Shown: positions 21,498 to 33,750 of the stretch, one piece after another | How the letters are laid out: each line of letters opens with the position of its first letter | Position numbering within the stretch: the first letter of the stretch is position 1 | NCBI GenBank assembly: GCA_905221605.1 | Contig: CAJNDS010000025.1 | Location: 448,501-512,500 of the forward strand | DNA from: Symbiodinium natans | Taxonomy: Eukaryota > Sar > Dinophyceae > Suessiales > Symbiodiniaceae | DNA length: 64,000 nt | Reading direction: 5' to 3' | Program-made: the position numbers and the translations under genes | Notes under the pieces: generated by a model | Database searches by the model: none | What the model saw: the letters and a program-made list of their open reading frames with translations, nothing else | What the model was told of the DNA's origin: nothing

Positions 21498-22830
21498 AAC
21501 CCTACACTGGCCCTACACCCTACACCCTACACCCGAAACCCTAAACCCTACACCCTAAACCCTAAACCCTAAACCCTAAACCCTAAACCCTAAACCCTAA
21601 ACCCGAAGTATAGTAGGTTGAGGTTGGGGGTGAGCAGCCAGAAGTCGGCCCTCAACCTCAAAATTGAAGTCACTTGCCAACAGCTTCAGCTTTCAAATAG
21701 AGTCAAGTAGGCCACGCCTGCTATTGTTCCTAAACTACTTCTACCTCAACCATCACCCCCCAACTACCCTTGAACCAGAATAGTAGGATATATACGCCCC
21801 CCTTATTAAAGGGTATTTGGGGGGGAAGGGTGTCATGGTTTTGCTTTTGACTCCTGGAGCCCAACAGGCAGTCAGGGTCCCATAGGCTTGAGTGCTTCCC
21901 TGGCAGCCCCCCCCCCCCCCCCCCCGGTTTGGGGTTTAGGGTTTAGGGTTTAGGGTTCAGGGTTCAGGGTTTAGGGCCCCCCATAAACCCTGAGACCAAA
22001 AACCCCAAAACCTTAGACCATGACGGGGCCCCCCATGGTTGAGGGGTTGCCCTGAAAACAAACGGAACTCCAAAGTTGAGATTAAGGCATAGGGTATGAT
22101 AGGGTGAGCTGAAAGGCGTACAGGGTGATCATCACTAAGGTGTAGGGTGAGTTCAGCAGGACATCCCAAAAGAGCGCCCTGCTGCCCACGAACTGTTGCG
22201 CTTGGTTTTCTGTAATTGTTCCTAAGCTATTGTAGGCCTTTCCTCGAGCCCAGGAAGTGCAATCACTCTTTTGCCGGCCCTTCTCGTGGTTTCCTGTATC
22301 CACGTGGTGGGCAGCCAGGTGTCCCAGCTCGTTTCCGCCAAGCATGGGCGATGTTCAGTCTACATGCGCTGTCACGGCGAGCGTCGAGTGACGCGACCGA
22401 CAAGCAATAAAGATTCTAGAAGCCCCGAAATGCCCAATACCTCAATGATGATCATGCTACGAGCATTCGCCCCTGAGCCCAGCAAGCCCACAACAATCAC
22501 TTAGGGTTAAACCCTGAACCCTGAACCCGAAAGTCTCTGCGCGCCCACAACAACTCTAAACCATCCTTTCTCCACCATCTGGGGCTCGCAGGTTGCGGCA
22601 GGCCGACCTGTGGGTAACCGATTGCCCACAGGTCTGGTCCAGAGCCAAGGGACATTAGGGTCACCATGGGGGCTGAGGGTGAAGGGTTTTAAACGTTTAG
22701 GGCTTAGGGCTTAGGGTCTTTAAGTTTAGGGTTTAGGGTTTAGGGTTTAGGGTTTAGGGTTTAGGGTTTAGGGTTTAGGGTTTAGGGTTTAGGGTTTAGG
22801 GTTTAGGGTTTAGGGTTTAGGGTTTAGGGT
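21498..22830. repeat. Heptamer tracts around 22 kb
   Basis: CCCTAAA with CCCTACA variants at 21,498-21,603; a 20-base C run at 21,907-21,925 followed by TTTAGGG variants to 21,975; and a long regular TTTAGGG array at 22,720-22,830. Unique intronic sequence fills the gaps. Confidence 0.85.
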
Positions 22831-23160
22831 TGAGGATCCAGAGCCAAGGGACACTGGAGTTTAGGCTGTAGTGGCCAGAGGTGAGGAGGAGTCTAGGGTG
22901 CGATAGGTTCCCTTTCATCCCCGGAACTAATGTACATAATCGTAGTAGAATCCACTCCTTCTAGCTGGACCCTCAAAAGGGAACTCCGACTAGTAGCTAA
23001 GGACAGTGCAAGAAAAAAGCAACAGACCAAACCTCAACACCCTGGAACCCACTACCCAGCCCCCCCCAAGAACCGCTTGAGATCCCCCAAAGCTTCCCTA
23101 AACCCTAAACCCTAAACCCTAAACCCTGAACCCTGGCACCGTCGGCGCCATGGCATTCAG

Positions 23161-23224
23161 CTTGGGGCCCCGGGCCTCGAAGAGCTCGGGGCTGGGGTGC
23201 TACGGCGCCTTCGCCTCCGCGAAG
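23161..23224 (+). CDS. Candidate exon upstream of the capping-enzyme exons
   Basis: After GGCATTCAG| the phase 0 frame reads LGAPGLEELGAGVLRRLRLR. An AG|GA donor at 23,224/23,225 would leave it in phase 1, the entry phase of the 24,407 exon. A second frame (SSGLGCYGAFASAKERR) is also open, and a GTTTGG donor lies at 23,236, so frame and end are uncertain. CCCTAAA lies at 23,098-23,127. It could be the N-terminal part of the capping enzyme. Confidence 0.4.
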
Positions 23225-23597
23225 GAGCGGCGAGGGTTTGGGTGTTATGGTTGAGGGTTCAGGGGTTGGGGGTTTGGGGTTGAGTTTAGGGTTTAATGTT
23301 TAGGGTTTCAGGAGGGGAGGGGCCTTCAAGGGGCGACTTTCATTCAGTTGGGGCTCAAGATGACGCACGTTTCAGGGCTGCCTGGTCAAAGGGCGCTTTT
23401 CTGAGGGCTACATTTGCCCCGGAAGCACCAACCCCAAACCCCGGCTGGGCACCTAAACCCTTCTTAAGCCTAGTGGGGGGTGGTCCGAGTTGCCCGATTC
23501 ACACATCCATTAGGAGAAACCCAATACACCGAAAATCATACTAACAGTGCCAAAAAAGCCCTCGAGGCCTTCTTTTTGTTTACGAGAGAGCCTTCCC

Positions 23598-23626
23598 CCT
23601 AAACCCTAAACCCTGAACCCTAAACC

Positions 23627-23679
<53 letters not shown>

Positions 23680-23698
23680 ACCCTAAACCCTAAACCAC
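23598..23698. repeat. CCCTAAA/CCCTCAA tract
   Basis: A tract of CCCTAAA that changes to about ten regular CCCTCAA units and back to CCCTAAA. The variant units form a block and are not scattered. Confidence 0.9.
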
Positions 23699-24015
23699 TT
23701 TCGTGAGGAGTTGGAGTCCATTCTGGCGTCCCCGACGCCCTTGTTTTTGTTTTTTTTCGGGGGGGGGGGGGGGGGGGGCAATGAACCCCTCATGGAGTTA
23801 GGATCATATCAACGCTATGCTACCATAATCCCGATTTGGGGCTTGGGGTTTAGTCTGGTTAGAGTTTCGCGTGAAGCGTTTAGGGTCTGTTTAGCGATCC
23901 CTGTCCAGGTAGATGGACCAGGATTGCCCTTGTAGGGTTCATGGAGTCCCCAAGAAAGAGAGGGTGGCCCGAGTTGGGCCTTGAGTTTTGAGGATCGTAA
24001 CTGCGTAGTCATTCT

Positions 24016-24100
24016 GGGATGTTCCTCCTTATACTAACAGGTTACAGTACCCCCGATTATAATCCCTATTAAGGACTGCAAGTGTACGGAGGCACATCCC
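24016..24100. mobile_element. MITE family A, copy 2
   Basis: GGGATGTTCCTCCTTATACTAACAG at the left (24,016-24,040) and GTACGGAGGCACATCCC at the right are inverted ends around about 40 bases. Confidence 0.65.
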
Positions 24101-24406
24101 GAAGTAGGTATGTCAAGGCGGCGTCGAGGTTGAGATTCTGGGTTCGTTCCTGGGCTTCAGGGGTGCGAGGGCCGGAAGTTGTCGTGGAAATCGCTCCGCC
24201 AGACCCCCCCTCCCCTCCCCCCTCCCCAACAAGCATCGACGTACAGGAACAACCACCCCCCCCCCCCCCCAAAAAAAAAAAAAAAGCGAGATAATTATAG
24301 TAAACCCAAGCCTGCACCCTGCACCTTACACCCACACCCTACACCCTAAACCCTGAATCCTGACCCCTGAACCCTAAACCCTAAACCCTATACAAAAAAG
24401 TCTCAG

Positions 24407-24516
24407 CACCAAAGGCGTTCCTGAGAGATGCTTGGCAGAGCCAGGCTGCAGCGGTGCAAAGAGGGGGCGCCCGGCGGGATGCAGGGAACGACATCCGCAA
24501 GATGTTTCAGGACAGG
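24407..24516 (+). CDS. Capping enzyme exon: helical N-terminal part of GTase domain
   Basis: AAGTCTCAG| then the phase 1 frame PKAFLRDAWQSQAAAVQRGG and, further on, NDIRKMFQDR, ending at AGG|GTTTAGGG, where a long TTTAGGG array begins at once. It leaves in phase 0, matching the next exon. The other frames are less protein-like or carry stops. In related enzymes this position precedes the FPGSQPVS-like segment. It may be the first exon found or an internal one. Confidence 0.65.
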
Positions 24517-27500
24517 GTTTAGGGTTTAGGGTTTAGGGTTTAGGGTTTAGGGTTTAGGGTTTAGGGTTTAGGGTTTAGGGTTTAGGGTTTAGGGTTTAGG
24601 GTTTAGGCTTTAGGGTGCAAGGTGCAGGGTGCAGGGTGTAAAGTGTAGGATTTGGGGTTTAGGGTTTAGGGCTTCGGGTTTAGGGTTTAGGGTTTAATTC
24701 GGCTTAGGGTTTAGGGCTTAGGGTGTAGGGTTCAGTGTTGCAAGGCAAGCCTCGACGACTAGGACTGCGTCAGCATGCTTAACCCAAAGAGCCAAAGTTT
24801 GCATGCCTCAAAACCCCCAAAAACCCAAGAACCCCAAAGCCCCAAAACACCGAACAACTTCAAAAACTCCAAAGCCCCATTAACCCCAACAACCCAACAG
24901 CCCAACAACCCAAAAACCCAAACAAGCCCAAAACAAAGCCCAAGCAACGCCCCAAACAAATCCCAAACAAAGCCTAAGACTTTCCGGGAGAAAGACCTTG
25001 GCTGCCAAAAGCCCAAAAACACAACAACACCCAAAAGCCCCCCCCCCCCCCACCGCCCCCTCCGGAAAAAAAAGAGAGCCAACACAAAACCCAAGCAAAG
25101 CCCTAAGACTTTCCGGTGTAAAAAGAGGCCCTGGGCAGCCCATACATCAGAGCCCTCTAAAGATCTAGGGACCAGGGACCATGTAACTATCCAGACGCAC
25201 CCGTAAGGTTGTACCCACAAACGTTCCCTAAACCCGAACCCTGATCCCTTAATCCTTAATCCTAAATCCTAAACCCTAAATCCTAAACCCTAAACCCTAA
25301 ACCCTAAACCCTAAAACCCTAAACCCTAAACCCTAAACCCTAAGAGAGGCCCTGGGCTGCCAGCCCAAGAGCAACCGGCACCTGGAGCCGGAAGACCTCG
25401 GGCAGCTGAGGCACTCGGAAGAACAAGAACTCCCTGTTTTGTTGGATCGGGATGGTGGAGCCTTTTGAACCCTAAACCCTAGCCCTAAACCCTAAACCCT
25501 AAACCCTAAACCCTAAACCCTAAACCCTAAACCCTAAACCCTAAACCCTAAACCCTAAACCCTAAACCCTAAACCCTAAACCCTAAACCCTAAACCCTAA
25601 ACCCTGTATAGGGCTGACATAGGGTTTCAAGGTTGCCGCTGGAGCCCTATGGGCCCTGAACCCCTGTATACTGCCAGCAAGGAGGACGGCTTATAAAAGT
25701 CAAGGTTTGGGGGGAATTCGAGTTCCACTTGCTTTCTAAGTCCTCCGCTCCCTGAAGTCTCTCTGTGGCTCCTTTTTTGAGGTACCGTGAAGGGACCTAG
25801 CTGGGCCCGAACATGCTCTGCCATTGCTGTGGAGAGTCACAGTGGCTCCGGGAACATTAAACCTTCCTCCTCAAATCCATGGGCATCGTAAACGTTAAAT
25901 GGGGTTTAGGGTTTAACCCTAAACCCTAAACCTCCAATGCAACCGTTCAAGTGCCCGTTGCAGGAGTGGCGCTTGCCGGTTTGCGCTGAAGGCGCGCGGC
26001 TCAGTGTTCCAGCGACGGCCTTCATTATGAATACGTGAACTTTTCCCACTGAAGACCGGAGTTGCCCCAAACCTTCATCCCGAGTTCGAATCCTAATTCA
26101 GGGGATGAAGGCTGGGCCCCAGAATCAGCGCGCAGGCGGATGGTGAGCGGAAGTTGTTCGTTGTTTGGGCAGAGCAGCTCGGGAAGGCCGGGGAAGGAAA
26201 CGGGTCGCAGGATTCGTGCCATGGGAGATTGAAGACGATACCCCTAGTTCACCCCTAGCTTAAGAGCCCAAAACCTAGTTTTCCTATGCTCTGATTTTTT
26301 CCATCTCCTGACAGGTTTCTGGGGTAACGTGCAACAAGCAGCTTTTGGGTTGTTCATGTAAACCCTAAACCTCAATCCTGCGCAACCCGCCTACGTCTTT
26401 GAGGTTGCCCTTAACACGTGTCAGACTGCAAGTCAAGCTAAACATCTGGGCTGGGTTTGCAACTGTACACTGACTTTGAGCCACCTTGCAAGCGGCCGCA
26501 CCCTGTGAACCACGCACGGCCCAGTGCATGGGAAACAAACCCATGCAAATGCTGCAAACAAGTCGAAGTAGTTGCATAACCCTCTGCGTGTTCATCATCT
26601 TAACCTGCATAGGTCCTTCTACTCCGCACCCGAGCAGGTCAAAAGCGCTGAACGCTTAAGACTCTGAATGTAGCATAGCTCCCCCTCTCTTTCAGACCGA
26701 AAGAAGCGGAGGACAGGACCAAGCCAATGTCCTATGTCATGAGTTCCCCTACGAGCCCCCTCTGTACTACCCCCCCCCCACAATTAACACTATTTAGGGA
26801 TAACTTAAGCCTAATTCGGGGTATTTAAGGGGGAAACGTAGAGGGGGTGCTTGTAGTATAGAGGGGTAGTAAGGGAACCCGTGACTGTTCTCTTGAACCT
26901 GCCTCTTGAGGTGGGTGCGTGGCTGGTCGCCCCGAACACGGGGGAAGTGGAACCGCTTTTGGTCAGGTCGCGCGGTTGTTGGAGCTTGGGGGGTTTAGGG
27001 TTTAGGGCTTGGGGCTTAGGTTGAGGGTTTAGAGTTTAGGGTTTAGTGTCTAGGGTGTAGTTGCCGGCAGCGGCCCCAAACCCTAAATCCTAAACCCGAA
27101 ATCCTAAACCCTAAGCCCTAAGCCCTAAGCCCTAAGCCCCAAGCCCTAAGCCCCAAACCCTAAACCCTAAACCCTATATAAGCCCTAAACCCTAAACCCT
27201 AAGCCCTAAGCCCTAAGCCCTAGGCCCTAGGCCCTAAGCCCTAAGCCCTAAGCCCTAGGCCCTAAGCCCTAAACCCTAAACCCTAAACACTACCCCCCAA
27301 ACCCTAAACCCTAAGCCAACTCCCCGCCAGGATCGGACAGGACCAAGTGCGGAATGTGCTCCCAAACTTTGGGGCCAACGGCCTCCACATCATCGACGCG
27401 GAGGACGCCTCCCTTACTACTCTTTGCGGTTTAGGGTTTAGGGTTTAGGGTTTAGGGCTTAGGGCTTAGGGCTTAGGGCTTAGGGCTTAGGGTTTAGGGA

Positions 27501-30500
27501 GGCCCAAGTAGGAGTCGCAGTGCGTTGAGGGTCTAGGGTTTAGGTTGTTCGTGCATGGAACTTTGCTGGCGGTCACTGATGTAGAGGTTTTGAGCCTTAG
27601 GACCCGGAGTGGGCCCCCAATTTTGCTTTTTTAAGGGTTTCTAGGTTCTCTTAGAATCCCCTTTGAACCAAAAAGGGGGAGGGTCTCAAGCTCAACTGCT
27701 GTGCTCTTCGGGGAGGTGAGAGAAGAGCAGGTTTAGGGTTTAGGGTTTAGGGTTTTTGAGCCACTCAGGAGGTAGAGTTGGTCACAGCCGACGAAGCCTC
27801 CCAGCAACCTCTTCGCCGCTCGGGGGCCTCTTAGAACGGATATTCAGGGTTGAAGAGCTGTTTAGGTTTAGGGCTTAAAAACCCTAAAACACTGAACCCT
27901 GCAACCTTCGCAGTTTGGGGTGTGAAGCGCATGGCTTCTGAGGGTTCAGGATTTGAAGAGTTTGGGTCCTGAGCAGGCTTTTGTTTGTTCAGGGACCCGA
28001 AGCCCCTTCCTAAGCCCCGCGCAGGTGGAACCTCTAAGAACCCCTGAGCTCAAAGCACCTAAACCCGAGCCTTCTACGCAACCACAACCATGGGGCTCAA
28101 CAACGACGCTTTGCCGAAACCCTAAGCCCTAAGCCCTATCCCCTAAACCCTTATCCCTAAACCCTAAACCCTCAACCCTCAACCCTAAACCCTAAACCCC
28201 TAAACCCCTAAACCCCTAAACCCCTAAACCCCTAAACCCCTAAACCCCTAAACCCCTAAACCCTAAACCCCTCAACCCTCTTCAGGCCGTGGCTCCCAGA
28301 AGGGAGCACAGCGGGTGCTCCTCGCGTTCGACCTGCCCCTGGGACACCAGATGGGGGCCCCTTACTTGGAGGTTCATGGTAATTAGTAACCCAACTAGGA
28401 TTTAGGGTATAGGGTTTTAGGGTTTAGGGTTTAGCTTTGTAACCCAATTATGACTGCACTTATACCCCAAGTATAACCCTATTAGGGTACTTCAGGGGCT
28501 TATATGTGGGTTAGAACTGCACTTCTACCGGGTTACTAAATGTTACTAAGTACCCTGAACCTCCACGATGAAGCCCCTTAGTTCCCAAGTTCCGTTCGGC
28601 TTAGGGTTCAGCGGTTGCCGGGTTCAGGGGTTCAGGGTTTCGGCGACGAACCCTGTAAACCCTAAACCCTATAAACCCAAAACCCTAAACCCTAAACCCT
28701 AGAAACCCTCGAAACGCTCGAAAAACCAAGAACCCCTAGAATCCTAGAAACCCCAGAAGCCCTAGAAACCCTAAAACCCTCTAAACCCTATAAACCCTCT
28801 AAACCCCCTCAACCCTATCAGCTCTAAACCCTCTAAACCCTATAAACCCTAATAAACCCTAATAAGCCCTAAAAACCCTACAAACCCATTCGCCCAGGCT
28901 CCTCAGCTTTGGCCAGGCCCCGTCCTCGCTGCTCGAGGTGCGCCAGGCGCAGCTCCAGGAGCTGGGCAGGGTTTAGAGGGGCTCCAAGGGCCAGTGAAGA
29001 GCGCTTCTAAGGGTTTAGGGTTTAGGGTTTAGGGTTTGGGGTTTGGGGTTTGGGGTTTGGGGTTTGGGGTTTGGGGTTTGGGGTTTGGGGTTTGGGGTTT
29101 GGGTTGTAGGGTTTAGGGTGTAGGTCTGTCGAATGGAGTGCTTCATTGTGCGTTGGCTCCAGGACGCAGGCCATGCCCATCAAATGCAGTCATGCAGCAG
29201 TGTCAGTCGTTTTTGGCCCCCCATTGTCCAAAAACGAGCTTTGCTGCTTTGCAGCTTTTGGGGCTTGAGGGCGTTCAGGTGGGCTTGTGGGCTCAAGGGC
29301 TTGCACGGTTTTTGATTTCAGGTCTGTAGGTCTTTGAGAGTTAAGGTGGAGGGTAGCCCACGCGATTCCAAGCACTGGAGACCTTTGCCCCGAGATCCCA
29401 GGAGCTGGCAGACACATTGGCGGGAGTTCGCTTCTACGCAGGCTACAAGGCAGTGTGGGTTGGACATGATGTGGAGCAGTGCAATGGTGTAAAGCAGCTT
29501 TTTTTGCAGCAGACTTGCCTGCATGTCCTCCGCACACGTGTCATTCTTCTGGGGAACCTACACAGAAGAGAGCTCGGTCATTCTGTGCCCCAAGCCAGGA
29601 CAAGCTTGCCAGCCAAATGAAGACGTTGCCCAAGGCGCACAGCATACACCCTAAACCCTGAGCCCTACTTATGTGGAGCAGGATGCAACATGCTTGAGGG
29701 GCGGTGCTGGGTGCGTGGTTCCTCCAAAAATGAAGGGGTTTCTACATTACTGGCCCTTTCATTGTAGATATTACTATTCAACAGTAACGAGTCTGATCCC
29801 CCGGAATTCTGGTACATCTTCCGGAGTCTTTGAGCGGGTGTTAAGGTTGTGGGGCCACCTGAAAATTACAAGGTTCCAGTTCCTAAAAAGCCTTTGAGAT
29901 GCTTCTGAGCTCATGAGCCAGCGACGCTCCCCCCCAAGGACTATTCTGGGATACACTTTTGCTGAGGGGGGGCCGGGGGGGCCTACAACAATCAGCATTC
30001 AACAACAAGTGAGGGTATAGGACACTTCCTTCATATGGTTTCGGGTGTGCAGCGCATATGGTCGCAGATTTGGTTCAGATCCCATTAGGCTTTAACACCC
30101 GAAATATCTTAAAATGGCAGCGTAGCCATGCGACAGGGGCGCTGGACTGCTTTGGAAGCATCGCTGGGTGCACCCGTGCTCCTGGACACCAAGACCAAGC
30201 CGTACAGGCGGGGATTTAGGATGTGGGGTTTCAAGTTCGACGTCCCTGCAGGCTTCAACTATTCGCGATCGCAAGCGAACCCCCCCCCCCCCCCCCCTCA
30301 AAAAACAGCAGAACGAGTCCCGAAACTACGTGAAGCAAATCCCTTACAACCCATCGACATTAGACACAGGAGAGCCAAAAGGGTTTAGGGTTTAGGGTTT
30401 AGGGTTTAAACCCTAAACTCCGAAGTTCTGAGCTCCCCAGTTAAGCCCGAGCCCTTTCGAAGCCAATGCTGCCCAAGGCTTACAATCAAGTTTTTTTTTG

Positions 30501-33500
30501 CTAGTTTTGCTAAATGTGTGTTAGTGTATGTTTGGTATCTTCAAGCATTTCTTTGCTTAGCTGTTTATGCGTGATAGTTTATTTTCGTTCTAGCACGTGC
30601 CTTCGTGGGGGAACAGAGCTCCAACAATTCTTCCAGACGACTCGGTTCGAAAGCAGCCAAACTCTGCACTCTTGAATCGTGCCTGTAGCCCTTTGTGTGT
30701 ATGGCTGAGATGCAATCATGCTTCTTGAGTGGGCTTGGCACAACCCAAGAAACTGTAGGGAAGCAGGGCCCCAGGTAACCCCTAAAGCCCTCAGCCATAA
30801 ACACTAAAACCTTAAAGCCCTCAACCCCTGAAACCCTCAGCTCCTAAACCCTCAACCCTACAACCCTCAAATCCTATAAACTCTCAACCCTAAACTCCTA
30901 TCCCTCTCGGGTTTCAGCCCTAAACCCCTCAAAACCTTAAACCCTAAACCTCAAAACCCTCAACGCCAGGCCCCTGGCTGAGCTGCCCGGCCTCTTGCCG
31001 CTCTCTCGGTGGCAGGCTTACGATGCTTTGGCCGATGGCCCCAGGCCGGTGATGGACGGGTCTGGGGGTGGGGGTTTCGGGTTTCGGGTTTGGGGTTTGG
31101 GGTTTGGGGTTTGGGGCTTAGGGTTTGGGGTTTAGGGTTTGGGGTTTGGGGTTTAGGGTTTAGGGTTGGGGTTTAGGTTTTTTTTTTTTTTTTTTTTTCG
31201 GTTTTGGGGTCTAGGTTGGGATGTGCCCCTTGATACTAACAGTCCTTCATGGGAATTCCAGTACCCCCTATGATTCTCCTTGTGAAGGACTGCTAGTACA
31301 AGGGGGAACATCCCAGGGTTCATGGGTTTAGCGGGGTTTTAGAGGGGTTTCGGGTTCGCAGGGTTTAGCCGTTCACAGGGTTCGGGGGTTCACAGGGTTT
31401 AGGGCTTAAGTGTGTTTTGGTGGTTTCTATGGGAATAGCAGGTTCTAGGTTTCGCATCGTGGCTTTTTATTATAGAGTGTCGTATGTAGGGCCTGTTTTC
31501 AGGATCGTTCGGGCTTACAGTAGGGGGTTCTGAGGTTTGTAAGCCAGTGTCCTATGAGCTATTCAAGGCTTGCTGGCTTCTGGGAAAGACTTTACGTCAT
31601 GTCGCTGTTGCGCAGCTTTTTGTGAGACCATCTTCCTCAAGATCACGCCAGCACCGCATTGAAAACGCAGCCTGAAAACCCTAAACTCCCAAACCCTACA
31701 ATCCCAAACTCCAGGCCATACTAACCTTTACTTAAACCCTCAACCTCAGAAACCCGAAGCCCTAAACACCCTACAAGCCCTCTAAACCCTGTGCACCCTA
31801 TACGCCCTATAAACCCTACACTCCCTCTAAACCCGCTAAACCCTCTAAACCCTCTAAACCCTCTAAACCCTCTAAACCCTCTAAACCCGCTAAACCCGCT
31901 AAACCCTCCAAACCCTCTAAACCCTCTAAACCCTCTAAACCCTCTAAACCCTCTAAACCCTCTAAACCCTCTAAACCCTTTAAACCCTCTAAACCCGCTA
32001 AACCCTCTTAACCCTCTAAACCCTCTAAACCCTCTAAACCCTCTAAACCCTCTAAACCCTCTAAACCCTCTAAACCCTCTAAACCCTCTAAACCCTCTAA
32101 ACCCTAAACCCTAAACCCTAAACCCCAAACCCCAAACCCTAAACCCTAAACCCTAAACCTTAAACCCCTGAACCCGAAGTGTTCAGAGGCGTGGCTTCCT
32201 GTGCGATGGGCTCGTCTTCGCATCCCGGCTGCCCAGCGGCTCACCGGACCTGAAGTGGAAGGAGCCTCTTTGGGCGGTGTTTTGAGTTTTAGGGTTCAGG
32301 GTTTAGGGTTAGGGTTGAGGGTTTAGGGTTTAGGGTTGAGGGTTGAGGGTTTGAGGGTTTAGGGTTGAGGGTTGAGGGTTTGAAGGTTTAGGGTTGAGGG
32401 TTTTTGGGTGTCCAGGGTTGAGGGTTCAGGGTTGAGGGTTTAGGTTTAGATTCTGCTGTCGGTAGGGCCTTTGGGTCGACATCATGTTGTGGTTTCGAGT
32501 TTTGGGGTTTTGGTTTCTTGTGTAGGGCTGTAGATTGTAGAAGGTTACATTATGGTTGAGGGTTGGGGGCAGGAGCCTGTATGGGAAGGCTGATCTAAGC
32601 AATGAGTCTTTGTTGGTGCCTTATAATACATATACAAAAATGTAATTAGTATACTGCTTGATAAGAACCAGGGTTTAGGGATGCGAGGTTGGTTTCAGAT
32701 GTCGACCCTTTTACGGCCGGCGGGTTCTGAGGGGAATGAAACCCCTAGCTCAAACCCCAGACTCTAAGTTACATGCAAACCTTCTGAAAGAGTGGTAGAT
32801 GAGAGCAGCCCGCTCACAGTGGGTTGCAAGCGAAGGGTGGTTTAGGGTTTAGGGTTTAGGGTTTGGGGTTTAGGGTTTAGGGTTTAGGGTTTTAGGGTTT
32901 AAGGCAAGTCGCATCCGCTTGGAACTCCCCCTTGCCGCTAGCCAAAGCAATCTTGAGCCGTAAGCCCTACATCCTAAACCCTATAAACCCCATAAACCCT
33001 ATAAACCCTATAAACCCTATAAACCCTATAAACCCTAAAAACCCTATAAACCCTATAAACCCTATCAACCCTATAAACCCTATAAACCCTATCAACCCTA
33101 TAAACCCTTTAAACCCTATAACCGCTATAAACCCTAAACCCTAAACACCCACACGAATTAAGTCCAACGACCGGCCGCAGAGCAGCGACAGGAGTGCAAG
33201 AGCATCTCAGCAGACTTCCTGCTGCGTGGAAGGTGCTGGGGCGTCCCGAGAACCCTTTGATGCGTTGCGGAGCCCTTCATCCCAAAGTCTGAACTGGTTC
33301 GTAGTTCTAGGGACTTAGGCAGTGGGTTTAGGGTTGGGGTTTAGGGTTTAGGGTTTAGGGTTTAGGGTTTAGGGTTTAGGGTTTAGGGTTTAGGGTTTAG
33401 GGTCTAGGGTTTAGGGTTTAGGGTTTAAGGTTTAAGGTTTAAGGTTTGGGGTTTAGGCCTTCCCTGAAAGTGACCTTGGTTCCTCCTTCCCTTAGCTTCG

Positions 33501-33697
33501 AAGGCGACACAGAACTCCGCGTCCGAGACGCTTCGAACACAGAGCTCCGACCAGCTAGGCCCGAAACTCTAAGCCCTATAGACCTTAAATCCTAACATGC
33601 TTATATGCCTAAACCCTCAACCCTCAACCCTCAACCCGCAACCCTCACCCTCAACCCTCAGCCCTCAACCCTCAACCCTCAACAGTAACCCTAAACC

Positions 33698-33750
<53 letters not shown>

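Noticed and set aside
22720-22830. A true chromosome end
   Set aside because: Heptamer arrays occur in both orientations throughout, are short, and have unique sequence and exons on both sides; they are interstitial.
25964-26034. Reading EWRLPVCAEGAR as a degenerate motif I lacking the lysine
   Set aside because: Another frame of the same exon ends in AAG and joins to ADGER in the next exon, giving the complete motif.
29190-29640. Protein-like frames on both strands around 29.2-29.6 kb
   Set aside because: No family, both strands open, and inside a capping-enzyme intron; left as unassigned.
31826-32104. CRISPR-like array
   Set aside because: Units are contiguous 9-mers without spacers.
31791-32114. 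A 107-codon Leu-Asn-Pro repeat protein, and similar Pro/Asn- or Gly/Phe/Trp-rich frames at 5,547-5,896, 12,328-12,755 and 32,932-33,144
   Set aside because: They are direct translations of the simple repeats (CCCTCTAAA, CCCCAAA, poly-G, CCCTATAAA) with no sign of coding constraint.
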